This document shows, in pieces, positions 1-12,521 of a stretch of 64,000 nt of DNA; the first letter of the stretch is position 1, and every line of letters begins with the position of its first letter. Source of the stretch: Mucor racemosus (Eukaryota; Mucoromycota; Mucoromycetes; Mucorales; Mucoraceae); NCBI GenBank assembly GCA_027405735.1, contig JAPEHQ010000008.1, positions 992,001-1,056,000 of the forward strand, read 5' to 3'. Made by a program: the position numbers and the translations under genes. The notes under the pieces were generated by a model, which worked only from the letters and a program-made list of their open reading frames with translations, did no database searches and was not told the origin of the DNA.

Positions 1-54
1 TGCGCAGGTGGGCTGCACATTATAGCCTGAGCCGCTGTACCCATTGAATATGGC

Positions 55-320
55 TAAAATAAAAGGATTACAAGATGCACATGTGCACAACAAAAGAAAC
101 TACACACGAGCATAACACTAATCCTGTTTGTGCAGAATAATTATAGATTTTGTCCATGTGCATGGCATTAATCCCATATGTGCATAAAAGTAGAATTTCC
201 CATAAGCATATCATTATTATTCCTATTTGTGCATAATAATAAAATCTGACCATGAGCATAATGAGCTGACCGTATGGGCAAAAATTAGTTTGTACATGAG
301 CATCATGCCGTTCTCAAATT
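55..320. repeat. Subterminal short-motif array of R1
   Basis: Within about 265 bases there are roughly a dozen copies, in both orientations, of an 8-mer close to ATGNGCAT: ATGTGCA, ATGGGCA, ATGAGCAT, ATAAGCAT, ACGAGCA. The same array recurs at 28295-28530, 38560-38800 (reverse), 52945-53190 and 57670-57905. In CACTA-type elements arrays like this are bound by transposon proteins. That role is inferred here. Confidence 0.55.
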
Positions 321-432
321 TTCATTGTATTTTTTACTGAAATGAATTTTTAAATCACATTTGCTTTTATGAATATAGACTATAGATAATACAATTCAAC
401 AATAGGTTGTTGCTGTAGAGAAATACATGCAA

Positions 433-691
433 GAGCCTGTTATGTCAATATTATATCCTAGGTCGCACATTAAAGGTCTCAGTCAATATTCGGTATTATA
501 ATAAATCCACAGGTGTCCACGTTGATTCACATGCGTCTTAGTTAATTGGTGTAGTGTTCTTACATAGTAATTCTGTGTAATATTTTACAATGAAAAGTAT
601 ATAAACACATCCTCTGGATGTATTATTGTTAATAAAAAACGTAATATTTTGACAAGATTATTTCTTAAGGCTATTTTGACATTTCAGAGCC
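433..691 (+). mobile_element. Solo LTR (family L3) in R1 copy 1
   Basis: The element is 438-686 (249 bp), starting TGTTATGTCA and ending ACATTTCA. Perfect 5-bp target duplications GAGCC flank it (433-437 and 687-691). The R1 copy at 57559 lacks the insertion and shows the empty site. A TATATAAA and an AATAAA near the 3' end support the LTR reading. A second copy with its own duplication is at 39421-39665. Confidence 0.85.
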
Positions 692-2349
692 AATATATTT
701 ATGATTATCATCATTTGTAAATACGTTTATAGCTATAATGTTTACAGCAATAATGGTTTTTGCTCGAGCATAAACTTAAATAACACTTACTGCTTGAATT
801 TATATGCAAGCCAAATCTAAGATTATACAGTAGATGTTACTTTATCACACATAAAATTTAAACAAATTAACCTTCTTTAAACTTACTATTTTAGTTTTTT
901 ACGATTGTCAGCTGTAAAAAGATTTGTTTTTAAGTAAAGCTTCGATCATGACTATGGTTCTTAGGTAAGACATCAGATTATTCTTTTTTTGTGTTTCGAT
1001 ATCATTTGAAATTTTATAACTTTTCTGGAACATTTCGTGGGTTTGTAACTGGTTCTAACTTTTCTTCATTGATTAGATATAAGTAATATTACCTTTGATT
1101 TCTTCTGGTAATCAAGAAATAGTCCAACAGTACAGTAGTAAATCATGATATTTGATCTTAGAATGCGGTTAAATAAAAATATCAGCCTCTAACATAACGA
1201 CTGTTACCTGTATCAAAAACACTAATCTCTTGTGTTAGCATGCATACTCAGATAAAAGAAAAGAATACTAGTTTGATAGTCTGATATGCCTTATCAAACG
1301 GTGAATAATATCCTTGGAATATGAAAACAAAAAGAGAGAACCAACACATGTAGAAAAGGATTTTCAAGGCTTTACATTAGTTAACGCAATTAAAACCCTG
1401 CTAAATTGCTCATTTCGATCAATGTAAAAGCAGCATTACAGCTCATCAACCATAAACTAAATGAAATAGGCAATATATGTTATCATAAAAACATACATTT
1501 TTCCACCATAAAAACCGTCTGTGATATTATAGATTCGCTAAAAAATTGCAAAAGCTAGCCCGCAGAGCGACGCCGTAATTGAGCATTATAGCAAGATCGA
1601 ACGGCTAAGTTTGTTAGACCTTAGACTATGGTATATATCTAAGTTTTAAATAAAAATGCGTTTTTTTTTTACTTTTCTTATATTTACCCACGTACGGTCT
1701 TAAAATTTAGACTTTGTAGCGGACATTTTTGGTGACTCATTTTATCCTTACTAACACTCATGATTTTCATCAAAAAACAAAAAAATCAAATTTTGATACC
1801 CAAATCAACGTTTAAATATACTACATTGTGAGAGAAAATTGTAGCCATGATTAATACACATCTTATAAAAGCTTAATATTAAATGTTAAGTAATAAAACT
1901 TAGCATCTTTGGTCCAAAAACGGTTTTTTGATTAAAGGATTTTCATATAATATTTTGCAATAAAAATGTTTGTTATTTTTTATTAAGCAGATAGAGCGCA
2001 AAATGCTGTATATGTTTATATTTTTTGTTTTTATGATTGGTAGTGTAATTAACTCTAGATTTGCAAAATCAGAAAAAAAAAAATTAAAAAATGTCAAAAT
2101 TGATGATCTGAACAAAAATAATTTTCTAAATTAATATTCCGCTTATAAGCCTTGCAAATCTTAAAAATAAGAGATTTATAATACATGAGAACTTTTTCAA
2201 GAATTTACAATGCTGTACCCACTTGATTGAAGCTTATTACTGTAAATCATTATACATGTTAATTTTGTATGGTAATTTATTTGATGATAATATAGTCTTT
2301 ATAATTATTGCTCTAAAGGTGATTTATATTTATTTGTTTTTATTCTTAC

Positions 2350-2512
2350 CTCTCCAATATCATAAAGATAAACATTACCATCACTGGAACGTATTGCCGC
2401 CTTTTTATTACCCTCCTCTTCTTGGTCCCAAGCCAATTCATTCAATGCTTTACCAGAACCAACTTAAGTACTTAAAAACCGTTCCTCGGTGTTTACATTC
2501 AAATTTCATAAA
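2350..2512 (-). pseudogene. Dynein intermediate chain exon fragment captured by R1
   Basis: Read on the minus strand, this part of R1 encodes a decayed WD40 repeat (LNELAWDQ..., SSDGNVYLYDIGE) followed directly by a good 5' splice site, GTAAGAAT (2349 downward). Better-preserved copies at 55007-55178 and 60744-60905 read NLWNLNANTEEPFVGTT and, after a TAA codon, ALNNMAWDKEGKKVAIG and SSDGHVYVYDI. This matches the last WD repeats of cytoplasmic dynein intermediate chain as I know the family. Stops and indels rule out function. The intact source gene is not in the window. Confidence 0.6.
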
Positions 2513-3079
2513 TTAAATTGAGTGATTCCATCTACAGTAGCATAAAACGTATCGTCAGCCCGTCTTATTATGATAAATGTCAATCTAAACTTAGAAACAT
2601 CCTACTGTCATTGTTATACAGTAAGCTATGAAAAGCTTGCTTTTTAATAATGCAGCAATTAAATAAAAAACAAGATGATACTAATAATGGCATATGGTGT
2701 ATATTTAATATCCAAGTAAGTTTGATGAAGCATGCTTTTAAACCCTTTTAAAAATCCTAAGGCAAACACAACATCTTGGCCCTGTAATTTCTATCCATCA
2801 AAATTCAAAATGTTGCGATTTCCACTACTACACAATGAATGCACGTTTTATCTATCTTGACCTCGATGTACATTGCTGGATATCAGTTTTTTGCCAGTTG
2901 TATCTTCTCCAATTCATTAATACTATTCAGTTATATTGAACGATGATTTATAGCATTGCCAAAAAAAAAAAAGAATACATGCTTCATTCAAGAGCTTTCT
3001 GCATACCAAACTATGCAATTTAGTAGCAATGATTTCACTTAATTATGCTTTTTAACCTATTGAGTTAATCATCAGGATA

Positions 3080-3216
3080 ATTCATAAAAAATCTCTTAAT
3101 TCTCTTAATTATGCCATATTAAGACGAAATTCAAAAAAATCAGCAGTGAAAATTTTCTTATTTTCCTTAATGTGGCACTATTAAGAGAATTAAGAGATTT
3201 TCTCTTCGTAGTGATT
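3080..3216. mobile_element. Hairpin MITE with CACTA-type end
   Basis: The element is 3083-3213 (131 bp) with long inverted arms (AATCTCTTAATTCTCTTAAT near the left, its complement near the right). The right end, read in reverse, begins CACTACGAAGAG. The left end is degenerate (CATAAAAAATC). ATT is duplicated on both sides (3080-3082, 3214-3216), and the R1 copy near 61750 shows the uninserted site (AATAATTAGTAC). A 3-bp duplication with a CACTA end fits a CACTA-derived MITE. Confidence 0.75.
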
Positions 3217-4550
3217 AGTACCTTCATTCAAAAGTAAGCTTTGATTTATACATTTACATTCACCCATTCAATAAATGACATTGCATTTATTATCCGTTAT
3301 ATCAATCAACCAACTTTATCGTGATTCGATACATTTGACAATTAAATGCCTAAATTACACTTGAGCCACCAGGTATCATTGCCACAAAGAAAATCTCGTA
3401 CAGGTCGACGAAGCATCACGATTTGGATTATTTTTTGTGTCCATAGATTTGAGCTCTCTCACACATTCATACAGTATCATGATTGACATACTTTAGTAAA
3501 TTGACTAAAAAACCTTGACCACATTGCTCTGCTCATCTAGGCTGCCTGGTCTGCACAAAAGTTTTTATTCAGACCATCTGTGAAGATGATTATGCCCATG
3601 AAAAGCATATTTTAGCCGTAATGTTTACTGCTTACCAACAAGACTGACTTAAAACTGATTATAAAAAATTGAACACCTAATTGAGGCTTAATTTTTTGTA
3701 TTCGCAAGATAGGTCTAACTCTAAGCAACTCTCTAATTTTTGTTTCGGCAAAAAATATTGATTTTTCGTCGAGATAATCAAAATGATAGTTCTTATCACA
3801 GCTTAAACCCTATAGTAACGGGGCTCCAAAATCAATTCGAAAAAAAAACGATCAAAAATGATTCAAAAAACAAAATTGTTTAAATGCTCATGAACTGCAA
3901 AGTAAGTAGACCTAGCGTATTAAATGTTTTTTGTACAGTTTTAAATTTTGTATCCGTCTATATAAAACTTAAAAAACTTTTTCACGTAAAATTTTGCGCA
4001 AAATGCAATTGAAATTTTGAAGGTTTTTTGAAGATACACGTCATTTTTTATAAGCATATTTAAAATACAATAAATTGAAATGATGCGCAAAAAAACTATC
4101 TATCGATTGAGCTATTGCAAAAGTTTTTAACTGCATTTTTCGTAGAGAAAACAACATTTTTGTCCAAATTTTTCTCTGTTTCAGAATTTGGGATGAGGGT
4201 ATACAAGGGGAAAATTGAGGTTAGAGATGAGGGTGTCTCTTTGTACACATTTTTGAGGATATCTCCACGAAAAATCAATATTTTGAAAAACTCTAAATTG
4301 GGTCTGAGAGAGCTCAACGAGCTAAATGACATGAATGCAAAAAAAATGTTGCTCAATTTAACCAATATTTTGAAACCTACTATAGAAATGCCCAAAAAAA
4401 AGAAAAAAAAATAAAAGTACTCAGAATTTTTTTATATTAACATATTTTATAGAGCGCTTTAAAACAAGTAAGTTTTATTATTAAAAAGTGTTAGTGTAGC
4501 TTAATATTTTCTAGAGATATGAAGCCTCAAAGTTTTAAATCCATTAGCAG

Positions 4551-4847
4551 TGATCTATCAGAATTAGGAATTACCGAATTACCAATTTAGAACATCTGTC
4601 AAACCATGATGTTCAACATGCAAGTCAAGCAAGATCATATTCCATGCGTCTATCATCATGCTACTATTGAATCATAGAAGCATGATTCCAATATATCCAC
4701 ACAATATCCAAATGCTCATTCTAATTATATTATCACTCACATTTAATACACTCATTCAATTAGTATATAAACCCCCTCTAGAAGCTCATAATAAAACGGT
4801 ACTTTTTCATTTGATTAATTTTATACGATTTACCTTTCGATAAATCA
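4551..4847 (+). repeat. 5' LTR of the L1 element
   Basis: TG...CA ends, TATATAAAC at about 4765, AATAAAAC at about 4790. It appears identical to 7704-8000, indicating very recent insertion. Confidence 0.88.
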
Positions 4848-4877
4848 TTTTTTTTAATCTCTATTAATCGTTTTATT

Positions 4878-5714
4878 ATGACAATCCATACAAGATCCTC
4901 TTCCTCTGATTCCACAAGTGCTGACGGTAAATCTCCTACTGGTATTCCAGGTGCAAGTATCCCTCAGGCTAGTCCAATGGAAGTTGATCCGCAAGTCCAA
5001 GCATCTGCTACTGGTGAGCAGAGTAAGTCTTCATTAGATGACAAAACCAGTAATGGTTCTAAGCTGCAAGTCGGCTTAAATAGCAAAGAGCGATTATTTT
5101 TACTCGAAGAAATTGATCGTCTCAAGTTAGAAGTTTATTATGCTACTATTAGTGGTATTGGGTGCGACGAAGATTCAACAGAAGCACAGAATCTTGGTGT
5201 TGCAACTCGAAAGTTAGAAGTAGCTAAGAAAAGTTTCAACTTGTTGTTTTCTGTTGATAGAAAGCACAATAAGTCTTCAAATACATCGATAGAAGGTGTA
5301 GATGAGAACATTAGTAGTTCTATTTTTAGTTGAAATCTCAATAATGAAGCTCGATTAGAACTAATCAAGCAGATTGATGAGTTAAAAGTAGCAGTTTTTA
5401 GAGCTACTATGAAAGATATTAGAGGAAAAGAAGGGTCAGTCGAGGCCAAAACTTTAAGTGATGTCAAGAATAGAATAGAAAAAGCACAAAAACAATATGG
5501 TATAAATGTTAAGCTTTGCAACAGATGCAAAGTACCTGATTACAACAAGTATGGACATCAAAGTGAGCAAAAAGATTTGCTGAAGTTGGGTAAAAAGATA
5601 GAAAACAACACTGCACCTATTGCAATAGAACCCATAGATGGTGATATGGATACCGATGAAGATGATGACTCCCAGATGACTTTTGCTGCTCTCTCCATTG
5701 AATATAAAAATTGA
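4878..5714 (+). pseudogene. Gag-like ORF of the L1 element, broken by one TGA
   Basis: A 278-residue frame starts at the ATG at 4878, 30 bases after the 5' LTR, and ends at 5714. It is interrupted once, by an in-frame TGA at 5331-5333; without readthrough the product is 151 aa. The N-terminus is Ser/Thr-rich. Then come two related helical segments of about 55 residues, one on each side of the stop (RLFLLEEIDRLKLEV and RLELIKQIDELKVAV), which look like an internal duplication. The C-terminus is acidic (DMDTDEDDD). A CNRC motif is present but no complete zinc knuckle. The position after the LTR suggests a Gag/structural role. No family is recognised. Confidence 0.5.
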
Positions 5715-6608
5715 AGTAATAGTAGATATTCAGATCACATTATGTGATATAATAAAAGCTTGAAAATTGAAATATATATAATAATTGTATAGCCAAGATG
5801 GAGATGCGCAATATTTTAGCAATTTAAATCCTACATGTGTGAATTAATTAGTATTTACCCCATCAAATAAATACAATTGATTATTTCAGCATATTTGAAT
5901 AAGCTTATATCTGCTATAAAACACCATATAATGTATAATTAATATTAGCCAGAACTTATGTTAGTAGTTACGAGATATATTATAGAAGTAAGGTGTATTC
6001 ATAAATCGTATGATTCATTAGATAATAGCGAAGCAAAAGCAAAATATAAAGTTATAGCAAATAGCACACAATATTTTTAAAGTGATGAGGCATAGTTGTA
6101 TTGAGTCAAAAGAGATGAAGTGATTATATTAATAGAAAACACTTTCCCATTCAGCAAGGAGGAATTGGGGTAGTACCAAAGACAGTTAAACAGTCGTTTT
6201 TTCCACAAATATATTACCAGGGAATGGTGGTGGATAAATAACTTCGTTTGTTCCTCAGAGAACAGAATTTGTTGTTGTTGTTTCCAGTAGATTAGTATCT
6301 TCTTAAAGAAATAAACCCGTTTCGAAAACCCAGAATTAGCACTAGACGTCGCTACACCTATTGTTGCTGAATGTAGCATTCTAGACAATATTTTCTCGCC
6401 GTTTTTTAAACATTTTGTATAAAAACAGCTGGTGGAGAGTGGTGATAGGGTTAAAAGAGTTGTTATAAGTGGAAACAAAAGTTTATCAACAATGGCACAG
6501 AAGAAGATTGTAAAACAGAGTACAATTAATTGGTACAATAGATGATTCAGCAGTAAAATTATATAGTAGTAGATACACATGTTGGCACGAAACAATCAAA
6601 TTGTTAAT

Positions 6609-6780
6609 GCAACAAAAGATGTTATTGTAGACTTAGGAGTGTATTTGCAAAAGGCAGTAAAATTGGAATTGCAAATAATATAGAAGTTAATACAACAGAA
6701 GAAGATGTTATTGTAGAATTAGAAGTGTATTCGTAATAGGCAATAAAATTGGAATTACAAATAAAGAAATTGATACAGCA
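6609..6780 (+). repeat. Two-copy tandem repeat inside the LTR element
   Basis: Two units of about 86 bp share GATGTTATTGTAGA, GTGTATT, GGCA and AAAATTGGAATT words. Stops interrupt every frame, so this looks like decayed or non-coding internal sequence. Confidence 0.5.
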
Positions 6781-7703
6781 AAAGAAGAAGTTCCTAGAAA
6801 AAGATTTATATTAGTACGGCTAGAAGAACTATAATAAAAAATAGAAGATGAGAAACGGGATCATAGAAGTTTATTTAAGAGGACAATATTGAGCAACGAA
6901 GTAAAGGAACATTATTAGATGTAAATGAAGGAAGACATAGATATTGTCTACCCAAAAAGTATCAAATTGAATCCAGTTCACAATCATATTTATTAAGCGG
7001 TTGTGGTGAAGGATCAAATTTAGAAGGATTCTTTAGTTTTAAAAAGTTATACAAAATGTATCTTCAAAAGGTTACAATAGAATGGCATCTATATTGTTAA
7101 CAAAGGAAGTAGAAAAAGGAACTGAATATAGAATTTAGAGGCATTAGAATAGATTGCATTTGTGTATTGTATACAAAATACATAGACACGATATAATGCA
7201 ATACAAAAACACATATACAATTAGAAGTCAGTGCACTAAAACAGATTATCAGATCAAGAAACAGAAGTTCGGAAAACTTAAAAAATTCAATGCATATTTA
7301 AATTAAGAATTGAATCAATTTATAAAATATATATATTAAGAAAGATTATTTAGAGGAAAGTAAGCACGTTTAGTTGCTGTTATTAGAAAACGGATTATAG
7401 AAAAAGATTCTGCCTTTTTCCTTGCAAACTGCATTTCATTTTTTCCTTCAAGGTTTTTGAATGCATAGAGGTTTTTTACTGGCGAATATCTATTCAAAAT
7501 ATCCATCAACAAGAAATCATAGTATATCAAGCATCCAGAATATTTATCAAGCAAATTAGCAAGTTATCTTATACCATAACAACAAGAAGAATATATCAAC
7601 AAGACTTTTATCTTTTTTTTCTTTTTTTTCACGGTTTATCATCAAGAAGGCAACATAGTAATTCCATTCAATACCACGTACTTCTTACGTTGATGCGGGG
7701 TAA

Positions 7704-8000
7704 TGATCTATCAGAATTAGGAATTACCGAATTACCAATTTAGAACATCTGTCAAACCATGATGTTCAACATGCAAGTCAAGCAAGATCATATTCCATGC
7801 GTCTATCATCATGCTACTATTGAATCATAGAAGCATGATTCCAATATATCCACACAATATCCAAATGCTCATTCTAATTATATTATCACTCACATTTAAT
7901 ACACTCATTCAATTAGTATATAAACCCCCTCTAGAAGCTCATAATAAAACGGTACTTTTTCATTTGATTAATTTTATACGATTTACCTTTCGATAAATCA
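7704..8000 (+). repeat. 3' LTR of the L1 element
   Basis: It matches the 5' LTR without a difference that I can see. It is followed directly by the AGCAG target duplication and then by R2 sequence that continues from position 4550. Only a weak purine run (GATGCGGGG) precedes it as a possible polypurine tract. Confidence 0.88.
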
Positions 8001-8390
8001 AGCAGTAAAATACGCGTAAAAAATCTGAAACCTTAGCACTGAAAAATTAATATCAACTGCAAAAAATAGGATATTTTTGTAAACGCATTTCTGGATTAAA
8101 GCTAAACATCTCAGGTACATTGGCATATAATGTTTTCTTGATGTTGTTTAGTGAAAAAAAAAGTTGAGAAGGGATGAAAAGTCGGGCCCAGTTTTTCAGA
8201 AAAAAGCAATAAACTTTACGTGCTTCTAAGCCATTCGTGTGATATAAAATGAATTCAGGAATAGGCGGCATAATGCAACCAATTTATATCTATTTTGCAA
8301 TGTCTGAGGTATACTCTGAAAAGCGTTTAATAAAAAATTTGTCATAGCAAATGGGACACGCTCCGAATTTGAATGTTGAGAATGTGTAGG

Positions 8391-9447
8391 AAATTAATTT
8401 TAAGATATTCAATATTTCTCAAGCGTGCTTGCAAAAAAAAATAATATTAAAATCCATTTTAACATATATTAGAGAACTTCCAAAATACAATTATATAAAG
8501 CTTCAACCACTTTATGTTTGAATTTTGTTTACAATATTCCTGAAATTTTTTAGCTCCTATCTTAACATAGATCATAAATTAGAAAAGCCCAACAACGAGT
8601 CGAGATCAGGTTTTTGGGCCCCAAAAAATTTTTAGGCTTGAGCGCTAGTAGGTGACATTGAGTATATATTTACCCTTGAATTGACATGAGATACCTCAAA
8701 TTGCTTTGGTGTTTTTACTAGTAATCTGTTATATTTGTAACTTTTGAAAAAAAAAAAGAAAAGCAGCAATGCTACATGATTAATTTTAATTCACATTTAT
8801 TAATCACTGTATAACCAACTTCTAATATAATACAGCAAGTAAAGTATAGGAAATACGAGGCAATATGTACCGACAAAGAAGAAGAAACAGGAGAAAATAA
8901 AAACCAAATGCATGGTAAATATTTGTTCTTGGTCCTTATAATGCAATATGGCAAGTTGTTTTTCGGTGTTCCTATCGGTTTGATCTCGATGCATGAACGT
9001 AGAATCTAACGGCGACATCAGGTAAACATTGTACACACAGATTCTGTAACATGAAAAATCAGTCGATTATATGAAATAGTGCAAGTATTGTACAACAAGA
9101 GTTGCATATAAATTGAATACCAAAGTCAATGACTTTCACAATAGCCAGTAATACCAAACTTTTCAATATGAAAATCTTGGTTATTGACCTCAATTCCCCT
9201 TGTTATTGTATAAATTCAAGATAATTTTATTCAAGCTGGTTTTAATCAAGAACTACGACTATTGGTCAAACTGCTAAGCTGCTAAACTACTAAATAATTT
9301 ATTCTGTTGTGGTACCTTCCTCCCTATTTTTGTAAAAAAGTGTAGATATAAATATTATAATCAATATTTGTAATTGTTTTCTTCTTCTTCTATTTCTTTC
9401 TTTATACACATTGCATATAATTCTGTATAATTAATATTACTTGAAAA
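8391..9447. other. Intergenic region upstream of the MAP kinase gene
   Basis: This is A+T-rich sequence between repeat R2 and the kinase gene. I see no convincing ORF or RNA gene. Pyrimidine-rich stretches (TTCTTCTTCTATTTCTTTC, about 9380-9400) just before the gene probably belong to its promoter or 5' UTR. Confidence 0.5.
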
Positions 9448-11575
<2,128 letters not shown>

Positions 11576-12521
11576 TTTTATAAACATCTATAATCCATAT
11601 ACCTCTTCTTTATAACAATTTAATTTTGTGCCTATTTCTATTCAATTTTATTAATTAAATTAATAAACGCTACTATATTACATGCAATATTTAACTCATT
11701 TATTCCACAATTAGCGCTGATTAAATGATAACAACTACCAAAGCTGAGATTTTTTATTTGGTTAATGATTTGGACATGTATTATGTAGCTAAAATATTGT
11801 TTTGAATCTGTACACTAGATTACGTAATTTTATGCGAGAATTTTACAAATAAAAAATACACTAACATAAAGCACCATATTTTACATATATCAACACAGTG
11901 AATGGTTACTTTTAGAAATTGGTTTTGTTGTAATAATCCTTCAAGAATTGAATTTTTTTTCCAAATGTCAAGCTGAACCTAAATTTTAGCCAAATACATC
12001 ATGCATTTTTGTACTGCAAATCCAGTAATACAATGTATTTGCATTACTGCAGCTCTACTATATTTTATTTTTTTTGCTATGGAAACGTGTAGTAGCATAT
12101 ATAAGTGCTAGTAGTAAAGTGATCAGACTGAAAAAAAGACAATATATATATATATCAGCTTATTTTTTTTTACGTGCCCACAAGATACGTATTTTTATTG
12201 ATACAACTCAAAGTATACATCTACATAATATCCTCAATTTCTTTATTGTATTCATAATCAAAAAGCAAGTTTACAGAATCTAATGGCATATAATATAGTT
12301 TCACTTGGACTATTTAATCTTTTTGATCGATTATGAATCTCACACCAATCTAAGGAAATACCTAAATAAGATATTGTATTCTTTTGATAGAAAATCAATA
12401 AAAAAAAGGTGATGTGGCTATGATGTCAGATTACAGTACATTATAACCGATTAAAACTGATCAAGCATAGATTACAACCTGGTTGCTTTTTTCCCTTTTC
12501 CTTTTAACTATTAAAGATACT
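11576..12521. other. Intergenic region between kinase and transporter genes
   Basis: This holds the 3' UTR of the kinase gene and the promoter of the MFS gene. An AATAAA-like signal is near 11660. Only short, compositionally random ORFs are present. Confidence 0.5.

Larger units (their letters stand above)
1..3623 (+). mobile_element. CACTA-like non-autonomous DNA transposon, R1 copy 1
   Basis: This is a member of the main repeat family of the window (R1). It aligns by eye with 28217-30325, 30966-38857 (reverse), 52839-55590 and 57559-62010. Its 5' end lies about 40 bases before the window. Its 3' end reads ...GCCGTAATG at 3623, a decayed form of the terminus that is CACTACGGCC at 27472 in reverse. 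Complete copies elsewhere begin with CACTACGGCCGACC. Two younger insertions sit in it, a solo LTR (438-686) and a MITE (3083-3213). No transposase ORF is visible. About 3.3 kb remains once the insertions are removed. The CACTA assignment rests on the CACTA termini and the 3-bp duplications seen at 27469-28216 and 3080-3216. Confidence 0.7.
4551..8000 (+). mobile_element. Young non-autonomous LTR retrotransposon (family L1)
   Basis: Two direct repeats of 297 bp, 4551-4847 and 7704-8000, look identical base for base. They begin TGATCTATCAG and end CGATAAATCA. AGCAG is duplicated at 4546-4550 and 8001-8005, exactly splitting repeat R2. The LTR has a TATATAAAC box and AATAAAAC signal. The 2.86 kb interior holds one gag-like frame (4878-5714) and no recognisable protease, reverse transcriptase or integrase, so the element must be moved in trans if at all. 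No clear tRNA primer-binding site follows the 5' LTR. A solo relative is at 30557-30866 and a diverged one at 52314-52727. Confidence 0.88.
3640..8390 (+). repeat. Repeat R2 copy A, split by an LTR element
   Basis: R2 occupies 3640-4550 and resumes at 8001-8390, with 3450 bases of LTR element between. Other copies are 25380-26640 (reverse) and 62511-63830, about 1.2-1.3 kb each. The sequence is A+T rich with repeated AAAATCAATATTTT-like words. A 99-codon frame (4115-4414) has counterparts in the other copies, but the reverse strand is equally open. I recognise no terminal repeats or protein. Confidence 0.7.

Noticed and set aside
68..259. Minus-strand ORF (MVRFYYYAQIGI...) recurring at 28193-28474 and, extended to 220 codons, at 38435-39097
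   Set aside because: It is the translation of the R1 subterminal motif array. The reading is Cys/Leu-rich because of the repeated octamer, and frames break in other copies.
2223..2516. Plus-strand 97-codon ORF in R1 copy 1
   Set aside because: It is antisense to the dynein fragment, and its frame is not kept in other copies.
4658..4843. 61-codon ORF repeated at 7811-7996
   Set aside because: It lies within the LTRs; the repetition reflects the LTR pair, not a gene family.
6077..6595. 172-codon minus-strand ORF inside the LTR element
   Set aside because: Hydrophobic, A+T-driven composition, no motif, antisense to the element. Not called as a gene.
12483..12521. Upstream extension of the MFS protein
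   Set aside because: It would start at TTG. The first ATG is 12522 and begins a typical first membrane segment.
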